DNA from: Phoronis australis
Lineage: Eukaryota > Phoronida > Phoronidae
Length of the DNA: 64,000 nucleotides
Direction of reading: 5' to 3'
Assembly: GCA_002633005.1 (NCBI GenBank)
Contig: NMRA01000018.1
Span: forward strand, 139,901-203,900
Shown here one piece after another: positions 53,350 to 64,000 of the stretch; positions within the stretch are counted from its first letter, which is position 1, and each line of letters starts with the position of its first letter. The notes under the pieces are model-generated. The model was not told the DNA's origin. It searched no databases and was given only the letters and a program-made list of their open reading frames with translations. The position numbers and the translations under genes are program-made.

Positions 53350-54440
53350 CGGTATCTCGTCAAAAACAACAATGGTCAGCAGGAGGTGCTACAGCAGTCC
53401 AATCGGTGCTGGCCCTTCCCAACCATAAGTGCTTGTGCTAAGATCCATCAAAATCTGCAGGGCGTTTTTATTGATAACTGACAGACAAGAAAACCATGCC
53501 AAAAACTAAAATGATCAATCGGGAACTGCTATGGTAAAATTTCACTAATTTAAGACACAATATTGCAGACAAGTACTTTTATTTTCCCATTTTCCCACTG
53601 ATATGTACAGTGTAATATCACCAATTTCGGACAAAAACAATCAGCCAAATTGATCAAAGGCTTCTATTATTGACAATAAATAAAATTTCATTTGTCCACC
53701 ATATTGTGTCCTAAACTGGTGAGATTTGACCACAGCACCAAATTATTGCTTTATAAATTCTGTGCCATAGCTACAATTGGACATTATTTTGAAAAATGTA
53801 GACATTCAAATCAATATTAGAAGAAGTCCTTAGAAAATGAACAATGTAATTTTGGCAACTATTTTTGTTCGAAATTAGTGAGATTTTATCTTACTTTATG
53901 CAGTGAACTCGATGTGGGACCAATGCATTCTTGCCACATATCCAGTTGAATTTCAACAAAATTTGTCAAGTCAATATCTTGTCCAAAAATAAAATGTTCA
54001 ACAGGGGTGCCACAGTGGAAAAAATGAGTCTCAAATTCTGTTAGTTTGCACACATTCCTGCCGTAAACCCTCATTGTGTCTAGTTTCATCAAAATCTGCC
54101 GAGCTGTTATAACAATGATCGACAAAGGAAAATCAGATCAAAAATTAAAAACAACAATTGCACAGGGGACTTCATTCGAAATGTGACTGGTGATGGTGCA
54201 GTCTCACCTCATAGCCCTCCATCAACTTTTGGCAAATTTCTTCAAGTCATTTAGCCAATAAGTAAATGAAAAGTAATTCGATGTCAAAAATTAGAGAAGC
54301 CAACAGGAAGTGCCACAGTAATAAGTCAAAGTATGTCTGTCCACGCATTAAGTTTTAGCAAAATTCAAACCGTATGGGCAAAAATTGACACAAAAGAGAA
54401 TTTCTTAGAAACCACAATGGCTAACAGGGGTGTTTACCTA
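53350..54440 (+). repeat. Old modular repeat related in layout to elements 1 and 2
   Basis: Repeating phrases 'aacaatggtcagcaggaggt' (about 53367), 'aaaatgttcaacaggggtgc' (53992), 'acaattgcacaggggact' (54150), 'gaagccaacaggaagtgc' (54297) and 'aatggctaacaggggtgt' (54417) are interleaved with 'catcaaaatctgc' phrases. The layout of one G-rich core per module is the same, but the core is AACAGGGGTGCCACAG rather than CCACTAGGTGGCGC. Confidence 0.5.
53532..53895. mobile_element. Cluster of nested or broken family-1 MITEs
   Basis: 'ggtaaaatttcactaattta' (53532), 'gtaatatcaccaatttcgga' (53610), 'aaactggtgagatttgacc' (53712) and 'cgaaattagtgagattttat' (53870) are alternating left and right termini of the family described at 439-682. 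Distances are shorter than a full copy, so the elements are nested or deleted. Confidence 0.55.
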
Positions 54441-55342
54441 TGGAGCCTAATTTTGGCATGATGACAGCTTTTTGAGACATATTTATAGGGTGGCTCAGGC
54501 CCATCCTAAATTCCACCTGTCAGGGTGACTTTAAACTATTAATAACTTACTGGGCAACTAAAAACAGAGGCATCTGTCAAGGTTATAAAGAAGCAGGGAA
54601 ATGCTCGAAGCTATCTGCCATCCTACAGGTTTTCCACCAGGTTTGTCATTAATTCACCTTAATTGTACTATAAGCAACACAACTTGACTTTTTTATTTCA
54701 TCACAAAGTCATCACAAAGTCATCAACACTGAATGGGATTGCCAGCTAGGAAATCGAAAAGTCCCCAATGAAAAATGTTGGTTTGCTGCTTAGTAATTTT
54801 GTAACAAAAACTTTGTCGTGTTATTGGGTCTTTGATGCACAAGATCTAGTAAATGTTTTTTAAAGAAAGATTCTACCCAGTGTGCAGTCAGTGGTGACCA
54901 TTTATAAGTAAACCTTGAGGCGTTTAGCCAAGTTTCATTTATTGCGCAGGTGGTATTTTTGGGGTATGTCTAAGATACATAGGAATGTGATCTGATGCAA
55001 GCATTAAGACATGATGTAGTGGGCTTTGCAGATCAACCAAGGAATCATTAAAATCTACAGTGAATTAATGCTCATTAGCCTATGCAGCGCCATATTTGAA
55101 AGCCGCCTCATTTCCAAACGTGTAACGTCGTGGAACTCTTTTGCTCTGTTTTCTTTAATAACCATACCGGTAAATTCAAATGAAAAATGGATTAAATGGG
55201 AGTTCATTGTTTCAACATGAAGATTTATTGTCGCTCAACTCGATTTCAATTCCCATTTGAATTTTGTGGTCTAAAATTTAGCGAATAAGCACTGTGTGGG
55301 TAATAGAGCCGCCCCAGATTACACAGCGATAGAACCCAGCGA

Positions 55343-55513
55343 TCAGAAAGCGCGTGACCTCATTTTGTAAATCAGGCAAATTTTCGTGTCTGTCATTGAT
55401 GTCGGGAAGACAAAGAAATTCAGATTACACATCCACGGGTATTTGTCCAATTTATCAAGCTTTCTCACATCACAGTTGCAGCCAACAGCACAGCAGTAAT
55501 ACTTCGTTGGCAT
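55343..55513 (-). CDS. THAP-like zinc-finger fragment (probable transposon remnant)
   Basis: Starts MPTKYYCCAVGCNCDVRKLD and continues with NLNFFVFPTSMTD and ICLIYKMRSR before a stop at residue 57. The CxxxxC pair near an initiating Met and the FxxFP motif about 30 residues on are the opening of a THAP DNA-binding domain. The C-terminal CxxH and AVPTIF-like parts are absent in this frame, so it is either an exon or a truncated copy. The ATG is preceded by a block (55576-55684) that recurs at 42893, which points to a P-element-like DNA transposon. Confidence 0.5.
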   Translation of the reverse strand: MPTKYYCCAVGCNCDVRKLDKLDKYPWMCNLNFFVFPTSMTDTKICLIYKMRSRAF

Positions 55514-55575
55514 TGGAAGGACGCAGAGTAACGCAACCGAGAAAAACTTGAAAAGAATCAGACAACAACAAATAA

Positions 55576-55684
55576 CATGTGAAACTCCAGTGGCACGAAA
55601 ACAAGGCAATAAATGTGCCTGATGGATATTTACGGCATTGTGGGTAAATACAGCAAGATTCAAGAGTCACTGTGTAATCCGGGA
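55576..55684. repeat. Block shared with 42893-42995
   Basis: About 75-80% similar over 100 bases in the same orientation. It lies immediately 5' (on the minus strand) of the THAP-like ORF. Confidence 0.65.
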
Positions 55685-55849
55685 ATTGGTCTTATTCAAA
55701 CATTCGCACAAATGAAGGTTCAAATGTCTGTTTCTAATTCCCAGTCACAAGAAAATTTCTCCCCATTGTTTGTTAATATTGTTATAAATTATTCACCAAG
55801 TGTGACCATTGGGGTAGCTCAAATCAACAGGACCAGCCCAAACTTCTAA

Positions 55850-57116
55850 ACCTAAGGTTCCCAAGAAATCTAAATTTGACGACCAATGCAGAATTGTCGT
55901 AAAATTCTTGTTTCCATAGATATGAACTGTGCAAATTATTAAGATTTGACTTCTGTGAGTGTACAGAAGTATACAATCACTGAAAACAAACTGTACACCC
56001 AGTATATATCACCTAGCAAAATTTAACAAAGTACAACTAATTTGAGTCATAAGTTTTGATTTAGACCATGAACATCCGTGAAATTGGTCTAACTTATTCC
56101 TTATTCAAATTAGTTTTGATAAGGCTTGGAAAGAGCTGACAGGTTACACTTGCTAGAGACCAGGCGGCTTCTTTTTACTACAATTATTTTGTTCACAGTG
56201 CATGGTCTAAAGCAATAATTATCAGTAATCTTTCCAAATCCAAAAAACATTTTATTATGAGGAACAAGTTAAAACCAAATTTATATTGGTGGTCTAAATC
56301 AAAAGTTTAATTTTTTGACAAACTGAGGGTTTACAGCAACTTTAATAAAATCTAACATTTTAATGATCACCTAACTTCAATTTTACAAAGAAAAGGAAAT
56401 TGGAATGTTCAATTGGATTTTAAAAATAACCATGACCATTAATACTGCCTAAAGCGCAACTTGTACAAGGTAAGTACCAGTAAATGTTTCTATATCTAAT
56501 AAAGAGACATGTGCACTTGATTATCGGAGGTCCAATTTCATGAGAATTTCCGGTTATTTTCAAGTTATTTAAAAACAGCAACATTTCGCTCAGAACCTCG
56601 TTATAAAAATCAAAAACCTTTTTGTAGTTTAATACAAGCCATACCGCTTGTCCACAATCAGGGTGATTTTGGGCACCAAATTGACCATTTTTTTTAATTT
56701 GATGTAGGCACACCAGCACATTATAAATTTGTAACTTTGAACAGCCTAAACAGTTTGTGAGCACTTGTTTTGAGCATCCGAACCCAATATTGTGAGAATA
56801 ATCAACTATTTAAGTGATATTACAAATGTACTGGCATCTAAAGATGCTACAAAACAAGTATTTACTCAGATTTCTTGATCTCAAACAAGATAAAGTCTAG
56901 GTATTTTATTACAACTGCAACATTCATACACAAACTTTATACCATGGTTAAACATTGCTGCCATGCAGTATCCTTGGTTAAGTCTATGGACGCTAAAAAT
57001 GTCTATGGACACTACCTTCATGGATGGTAGTGCTTATTGTCAACTCCAGAGATATAGTTACGATTAACTGACTTGTGTGAATAAAGTAGGTACAGAAGCA
57101 TATTCCATAAGATAAA
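55850..57116. other. Unrecognised AT-rich stretch
   Basis: Short ORFs only. I see no gene, RNA or known element. Confidence 0.4.
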
Positions 57117-57251
57117 ACACTGAGTAACAGCAACTGGTAGTTAACGTGTTTAGAGAGATCAACACTGAGTAACAGCAACTGGTAGTTAAGGTGTTTAGAG
57201 AGATCAACACTGAGTAACAGCAACTGATAGTTAAGGTGTTTAGAGAGATCT
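57117..57251. repeat. Three-copy 45-base tandem repeat
   Basis: The unit starting 'acactgagtaacagcaactg' occurs at 57117, 57162 and 57207 with one or two changes per copy. Because 45 is a multiple of three, the minus strand reads a repeated 15-residue unit (VDLSKHLNYQLLLLS). I regard the peptide as incidental. Confidence 0.92.
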
Positions 57252-57870
57252 ATCAACAACGCTACATGTTTGGAAGGGACATTTAAGTCCATATTTCATG
57301 TGTTAAAAAACACATTTTAGAGTCAGCGCTCAGGGTGTATTTCAATTATTCCATCTTTATATGTGACAAACACTATCAGAAAGCAAACTTTAAGAATTCC
57401 TAGGGTTCCAAATACTACTTTATTGTGGTATGAACTAAAAACAAATTGTAAAATATATAACGAAAAACAGCGTTGGTTCAGCATGCAGTATCTTTGGTTC
57501 CAGCCATCATATTACCCTTGGGTTTTGTGCAATGAGAGATATAGATGATTATCTGCAAGAATTAAGCATTATACACTGCTCCGTTTTTCAATTAGCAAAC
57601 TCAAGACTACTGAAACTTCCTGATCCTCAATGTTTGAGCAGATATATAATTCAGCAACACAGCCCAAACTGTTTTTTCTTGTTTCACCAGCAGCATCACT
57701 AAAGTCCCACTCAAAAATGGTTGTCAGTTCTGATAAGCATGTCAGCACTTGGGTTGTGTTATTTTCTACAACTTGACAGATTCCTGAGATAACGTCTATT
57801 TCAGTAGCTCTTACAGTACATGTCTCAGTTTGGCTGATAATTGTAAACACCCTGTTAACTTCCACCAAAC

Positions 57871-58369
57871 ACCAGTCTAGACAGTACCACCTCTCAAGTG
57901 CCAAGTAGAGATGGTGGCCATCCTATATAGGGCCTTCTGGACACCAACAGCTTTTCAGTGAATTATGCATCGCATTCATTGAACCATCTAAGTCATGTTG
58001 CTAAGCGTACTTTTTGCGCATAGAGGGACACCTTAGGAGGCCATTGATATCTTTAACTCTTCCCAGCTCGAGCAAATACTCTCACAATCAAACTTTTTTT
58101 CAAACAGTCCTTCGTTCAGTAGAGTCACCCAAAACGGCAACTGGCCCCATTTGCACTGCTCGCCCCAGAGGACGTGGGAAGAGTTAAAGACAACGATTTC
58201 CCAAGGTGTGCCTCTATGCGCAAAAGGTACTAACAGCAACTGGACTTTGATGGTTTGATCAATGTGAGGTGTGATTCACCAAAAAACTTCCGCCAAATGG
58301 AAGGCCTAATTGGGATGGACACCATCTCTACTGGTCCAGCTGAGACGGTGGTACTGTCTAACACCAGTC
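57871..58369. mobile_element. 499-base palindromic element
   Basis: Outer ends TAGACAGTACCACC and its complement, then matching pairs 'agtagagatggtg', 'tttgcgcatagagg' (58012-58025 with 58210-58225) and 'ctttaactcttccca' (58049 with 58185). Arms of about 210 bases are roughly 70% alike overall. No transposase. Best read as an old foldback or MITE-like insertion. Confidence 0.7.
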
Positions 58370-61300
58370 ATGATTCAAAAACACATTTAAGCTTTAAATA
58401 ACTGCATTTCTCCCTAAGTAACAAAAATCAAATTAATTCCTTTTAATCTGATAGAATAGGTCTCATAGGATAACCATGATAGGTTTCTAATGCAGCAGTT
58501 ACCAACAAAAGCATCAAAACCTTCAGCGACTCAGTAAAACACTCCACAATTTACTTTGCATGACCATTACCCTGAAACTGCAAATTTGAAAATGACGCAT
58601 CATAGGGTGATGAATGGGCTCAAGTGGGTCCATATCCGCCTTTTCCCTTTGTTTTAGTGATAGCAAATCTAGAATTTCCAAACTGTTGACCTGGACCCTA
58701 CTTTTTAAAAGAATCCTTGATCTGACTCCCTTTTAAAAAATCCTGGATCCTTCTGTGCATGTGCATATTGCCTGACTAAACTTGAGGTGACCATCGGAAT
58801 AGATTTCTATGGTCAGGAATGAGAATACCAAGGTGGTTCATAACAGAGAAAAACTGGATACCTAAGTTCCAAGAACTAGACTTGGCTTTCACCATATAAT
58901 CACTCCATATAGCATTCAATACATTTTAGACTCCAAAGACATTAGGTATGCATTAATAAATCATAACATCGACATTTTTGCCTTTTAAAACTTAAGTGGT
59001 AGCAAAAAGGTTGACTGGTGGTAATCAAATTAACATAAAACCATGGTTTGTCAATGCCAGCATTTCTAATTAAGAAAGATGGTCATCACCCACTAACTCT
59101 ATTAACAGATGAAGGAAGCTAAATGAACTTTATGAACAGTAAATGCCAATGGTGAGAAGTATTCCCAGCCTGCAACCCTGATTGACAATCCTGTTTCAGT
59201 ACTTGAGGTGCTGGAAAGGACCCTCAGTTTACTGTCAAAATGGACAGAGAATCAAAAGGAATCATTTGTGAATAAGGGTTCCTATGTGACATGGACACAT
59301 CATTATGGATTTCTACAAAACGTACTGTTCAGTGTTCTACTTAAATAGCATGGCTATTTATAAATTTTTAATTCCTAATTAACAGATTCAGGAACATCAA
59401 TGCACCAAAATCTGGTTTAAAGATTAGAACTGAGTATGTGGACAATGAAATAATGTCAAAAACGTCAAAAAAATTTACCAAGTTCAAGGAAATCGTAAAT
59501 ATTTAATTATCAGACTTCTCCTGATTGATGCCCATACTCAACATACCACCCACTCGATTGTCTACTATGGTGAATCCTTAGATTCAGCCACCTCACAACT
59601 TACTGCTGCAATAAAGATCCAACAATGGCTCACCTAAGAAGTAAAGGAAAGCCACGGTCATCCACATTAAAGCCTGACGAGATCTAAAGACTGGGCAAGC
59701 TTAGAATCCAATTTCCTCCAGCCTTTGTTTTTCATCATCATTATTAGATCCGTTGTGGGTGCTCATCCGTAAGAAGATGATACTTGGCCCTGGTGATCTC
59801 CCCCAGGTAGACCTACCTATGAGTATTTTATAATGACCAGGACTTCCCTTAGTGCCTGTATCTATTATGAACACCCGAACCTTGTCTTCACTGGGCGGCA
59901 GAAATAATAAAAGACAACTTCTACGCCAACGTTTGGGGTTTTGTTATCCCAACGCTTATGTGAGCCTAAGCCAGACTGTGACTAACGCATCCTAACTGAT
60001 TCACAAACAAATACTCGTGGCTAAGCCACGCTACTGAAAAAAAGCTATTCCTAATTTTCTTATAATGCATCAATTTTAAAAATTTAAAGACGGCTACTAT
60101 TTAATTTTCAAGTTTAAAAATGAAATAATAAGATAAAACATCTGGTTTATTTAAAAACTCAATGCATTTGTAAGGGGTTTGCATCGAATTTTGATGATTT
60201 ATTGGTGTAAAGCGATGAAGTCAAGGCATAACCTAACATGAGTAAGCATGTTGTGAACTGCTGAACAGATTTTGTTAGAACATATGATGTCATTGGTTAA
60301 TTTCAGCACCTCCGTCTGCTGTTTGGTGTCAGGTAAAAGAACTGAACTTGCTGTTATCGAGTGGAACTACTCGATCTAAATAGGTGGCATTCTCCTTTAA
60401 GGATATCACAAACCTCATTCACAATATTTCACATAATGTCTAAGCAAAATACCTTATCTTCATTCTTGGGGAACTTCAAATATAAAATACATATGGGGTA
60501 GCGAGAGAAAAAAGATTTAGCAGAACAACCTTGGAACCGTACAAACACGTGGAAATTTGCTTGCCAGGTACGCAAGGTCAAAGGTTACAGGGCTGTCACT
60601 CAAACTGAATCTCCATCTCCACCAGAAATACAGCAGCTCCTTTCATTCACCCAGTCACCATAATACTGAGTAAATGAGGTGAACATTTGATATACAAATT
60701 CCGGGGAAAAAGAAGACAAAACGTAGTTTTGATCCTGAGGGAGTTGGGCGTCTGCATGCATACGGCCGCTGCGAACGAATGCTGCAAGTTTCCGTACGCC
60801 AATGTGACTTTGTGTTCAAGAACATAGCAAGTTGTGGAAAGAGATAAATCCTCACCCAAATCCATTGATTTTATTGGTAATTTGACATTTTGCTGTTTCA
60901 ATCATATGCTCACAATATGCTTTGTTATCTCTGACTCAATTTCTGCTGTCCAATTTGTACTTGGTTTCATATCAGTCTCCAAGTGCAAGGTGTACATAAC
61001 AACGAACTGTTGACCTACTTTTAAGTAGGTCAACTGTTGACCCCGATTGTCGGACTGTGGACTGTCACAAAATTAAAACCTTTTACCGATAACTAAGTTC
61101 ATTACTCACTGAAAGTTCAGTTGACATTGCAAGTGAATGTTGAAATAGTGAACACGGTTAAGGCATGTATAGTTTATATTGACCGCAAACAAGTTTTCAC
61201 CTACTCAATCGGCTTTTTCTCAGCTTTGGCAAATTCAACTTAATTTGAAATTTGGAACACCAGTTCTTGAAAACATCTGCATGGATTTTGCTGAAAGTTT

Positions 61301-64000
61301 CGAAACTTAATATTTATTCATCAATCCCAAAAACACTGCTAGGATTTTCAAAATAAAGGCTTAGATTTCGCGTAACATAAACAAATACGACCATTTTTAC
61401 AAAAACACCTTACCTTTCGCAAGTTGATTTGTCAAAGAAACCAAACTAAGAGACTAATCGAAAATTCCTAACAGCTGTTTTGAGGTAACTGGTGAAGTTT
61501 TCATTAAATAAGGTTTCATTAAAATCGATCGAGGTGTTATTTTGGCATAATATACTTTACTTAAAAATGAAATTTTGATTTTAAAAGCTGAATGTAATAA
61601 TAATAACGGCACATCAATGCAAAATATAATTTTATAATCCCTGATCTTTTTTCTTTCAGAAAATATTTTCTTTTACTAATTAAAAAAGCCTGTTTATTGA
61701 TATACGAGTTAGAATGGAGGCCATTAAATAATGTTTGAGATAGCCTCAAGTAACCAGGACAATTACGCCAATACCCAGTACTAGTAATTTAGAAACTCAT
61801 GTTCAAAGTATGAGATGACATGGCAGTCATGGGGGTTACAGACAACTGATGATCCCGAAAATACAGAGTACGTGTTAAATACCTTTAAGCTACCATCCTA
61901 ATCAGATTGTTTCCAGGCGACAAAGTTTTACCTAGGCCTCCGATCATCATTCACATGGCACTAATTTAATAGAGCATTACGAACTGGGTTGCAATCAGCG
62001 ATTTTTTAACTGCTTTTGCAAATTTCTACGAAATAAGCATTTGAAAACCCAAGGTATTATTTAAGGGGCAGTCTGAAGCCACAAGTGAAAGGTTACCTGT
62101 ATAAATCCTATGCATGAATACTGTAAGAGGTAGGTAACAGGATTTTCTTTTCATGTGTAATATACCTGACCCATGGTATCAAAGAGAAACACTTTAGCAT
62201 TATAATGGTAAGAACTTTGAACAAAAATTAAGGCTTTATCATCTTAAAGAATCTTAAGGTAATAGGATACCTTCATTACTATGGATCAAATTTCTTTAAT
62301 AGCTTTTAAAGTATTAATAGTAGACCGATAAAACTATATATTATCCTCGAAAATCACAGAGTCATGCCAAGTTGTTCGCAGTCATGTGACTGTGTTTTTC
62401 CAAATCATGATTTTTCAGATATCGCTGTAATTTCTACAAACATAAATTTTTCACACAAAACTTAGAAATTCTGTTTCCTTATTGCATTAGCTGCACAAGT
62501 GGGTCAGATTACCGTTCCTTTTACTTGCCCAAAAACTCCCGATGTCAATGAAAACATCAACATTCTTTGAAAAAAACTAGATTTCTGAAAGCAAAGCTCA
62601 TTGGCAAAAAGGCTTCGATAATCCTAGGCAAACCTTTATAGCTAATAGAATAAATAAACAGATTTGCAAGTAATTAGTTTCGAGTGAAATAGCTACAACT
62701 GTGGAAGGAATGGCAATCTGCAAAACATACATTTTTTTTAGAAAAAACGCAATCAAGTGATTACGGAAATCTGAGCATTGCTCTTGCATGCAAATAAGAT
62801 TCTGTGATCATCAAGGATTTTAAAAATAGTTTTATGGCTGTGCTATGAATATTTAAAAGGTTACTTGAAAAATTTTATCCTTGGTCATGAAAGCATCCTA
62901 TTACCACAACCATACAAATATGCATCATATCCTTTCATCAAATATCACCTCTTATCATCATTTCCACAACATGGTGTTTATTGTACCCCAGGGATCATTT
63001 TAGAAAAAATTTAGCTATGCGTGAACGGACCCACAAGGCCTCAAATCTATGGGATAATTTGGAGGCTCAGAGTCACGTCAGTATTTTCTGACCTTTTTTG
63101 ATTTGATTCCATCGGGAAGGCAGCATTTTAATGTGTGATTTTGTCTGCTGCCTGAGTGAGTGCATTATGTGATTGATCTAAATGGTTATCTTCATTTTAT
63201 TAATCCAACAGTTGGGATAAGTATTTTCACAATATTCTAGACCTCACATTGTGTAATATTGTTTTGGTCAGTCACAGGTCTTGGTCAGTTGCTCTACATT
63301 GTCATTTTATTTGAATATGAACGCAATGTGTTTTATTCAGGACAAACTAAAGTACGATTGCGACATAATTTTAAAGCGTCCCTAATAGCCTCAATTAAAT
63401 AATCACAGCATATTAATGAACATTATTATTCACCAATACCCTACAGCATGCACCTAAAATTATCCCAGCACCCAATAATCACACTGACAGAGTCAAGTCC
63501 AGATACGAAAAAGTCGAAAAAATACAATTACAGATCAGAACAGTTTTGAATACTAATGCAGGCGCAATTCTTACCACCTGTTTTTTTACAATACACTCTC
63601 TATTTCAGCAGTACACAATAACTGTACTCAAAGTACCAGGAATTGTTTCTCGTCTCCCAAAAATAACAGTTGACTTGCCCATAGAAATACAGACAAGATA
63701 ATCTTTAGGAAACCACACTAAATATGCTTTTGGGTGCAACATATGCGCCGTCATAAAGAGTTTAATAAATGAAAGACTTGCCTTGGGACATACAATTAGC
63801 AGTTTTTACAAATCTTCAACCATCAGGGAAATAAAACACATTCCGCAAGCAATCCCAGAGGACCGATATCTGTTCTGCTTCAATTAATTCCATACCCAGT
63901 GTATACAAACCATCCTTACTTAATGTACATGTAAGCAATCACTCATGACAGTCACTAGTGGATAATATAACTGAAGAATAATGAATAAAAAAATCGTTGG
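58370..64000. other. Unrecognised right-hand flank
   Basis: 5.6 kb with no gene I can support. It contains one 26-base near-palindrome (61009-61034). No rRNA, tRNA or named transposon was recognised. Confidence 0.45.
61009..61034. repeat. 26-base near-perfect palindrome
   Basis: GTTGACCTACTT and its complement AAGTAGGTCAAC separated by TT. Function unknown. Confidence 0.8.

Larger units (their letters stand above)
49675..55342. other. Upstream flank or 5' intron, left part
   Basis: Because exon 1 has an upstream acceptor, part of this must be 5' intron. Apart from the SINE (49769-49990), a MITE cluster (53532-53895) and old modular repeats (53350-54440), I see no element. A minus-strand serine-rich frame at 50918-51160 is open but unsupported as a cyclase exon. 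Confidence 0.45.

Noticed and set aside
56993-57292. Repeated 15-residue peptide from the 45-base tandem array
   Set aside because: Period is a multiple of three by chance; no other sign of coding.
57569-57904. 111-codon minus-strand frame beside the palindromic element
   Set aside because: The longest plausible non-cyclase frame here, but it matches nothing I know, extends into the palindrome arm, and lacks splice or promoter support.
1-64000. CRISPR arrays, prokaryotic operons, rRNA or tRNA genes
   Set aside because: None found; the only tRNA-like signals are the two SINEs.

Overview
This is animal (metazoan) nuclear DNA. It is AT-rich, with long introns, scattered transposable-element relics, one 655-base N gap and five single Ns. 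Its only well-supported gene is a membrane adenylyl cyclase of the ADCY2/4/7 group (group II), on the minus strand from a start codon near 49659 to a stop at 3412. One group II gene, heavy repeat content and apparent unmerged haplotypes would suit an invertebrate deuterostome such as a lancelet or hemichordate. That placement is inference; nothing here proves the species.

Gene layout, following transcription right to left. Exon 1 (49534-49659) encodes the N-terminus and membrane span 1. Exons 2-3 (38930-39286, 34061-34210) finish the first six-span domain. Exons 4-9 (24747 down to 17043) encode the C1 catalytic domain and the start of C1b. Exons 10-16 (16176 down to 8959) encode the end of C1b and the second six-span domain. 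Exons 17-22 (8159 down to 3412) encode the C2 catalytic domain. The 22 exons close in frame to 3,237 coding bases, or 1,078 residues, very near vertebrate ADCY4/7/2 (about 1,080-1,090). Both metal-binding Asp residues of C1 and the Lys, Asp, Asn and Arg of C2 are present, so the enzyme looks intact. The frame closes only if exons 9 and 13 use the downstream member of two donor sites 4 bases apart.

The introns carry most of the unusual structure. A stop-bearing partial copy of exon 17 lies just behind that exon. A 169-base imperfect palindrome overlaps the exon 10 acceptor. Intron 3 (24748-34060) and intron 1 (39287-49533) hold modular repeats built of units that each contain a CTCF-core-like 15-mer (CCACTAGGTGGCGC type). 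Introns 1 and 2 hold three long near-perfect hairpins (arms 85-100 bp) that share no obvious sequence. Two single Ns (36871 and 48410) sit between near-identical long direct repeats and look like assembly joins of two haplotypes.

Upstream of exon 1 (49675-64000) I find no convincing host gene: a tRNA-derived SINE, a THAP-like zinc-finger fragment probably from a DNA transposon, a 499-base palindromic element, a three-copy 45-base tandem repeat and otherwise unrecognised sequence. Downstream of the stop (1-3411) there are MITE-like elements and no convincing gene.
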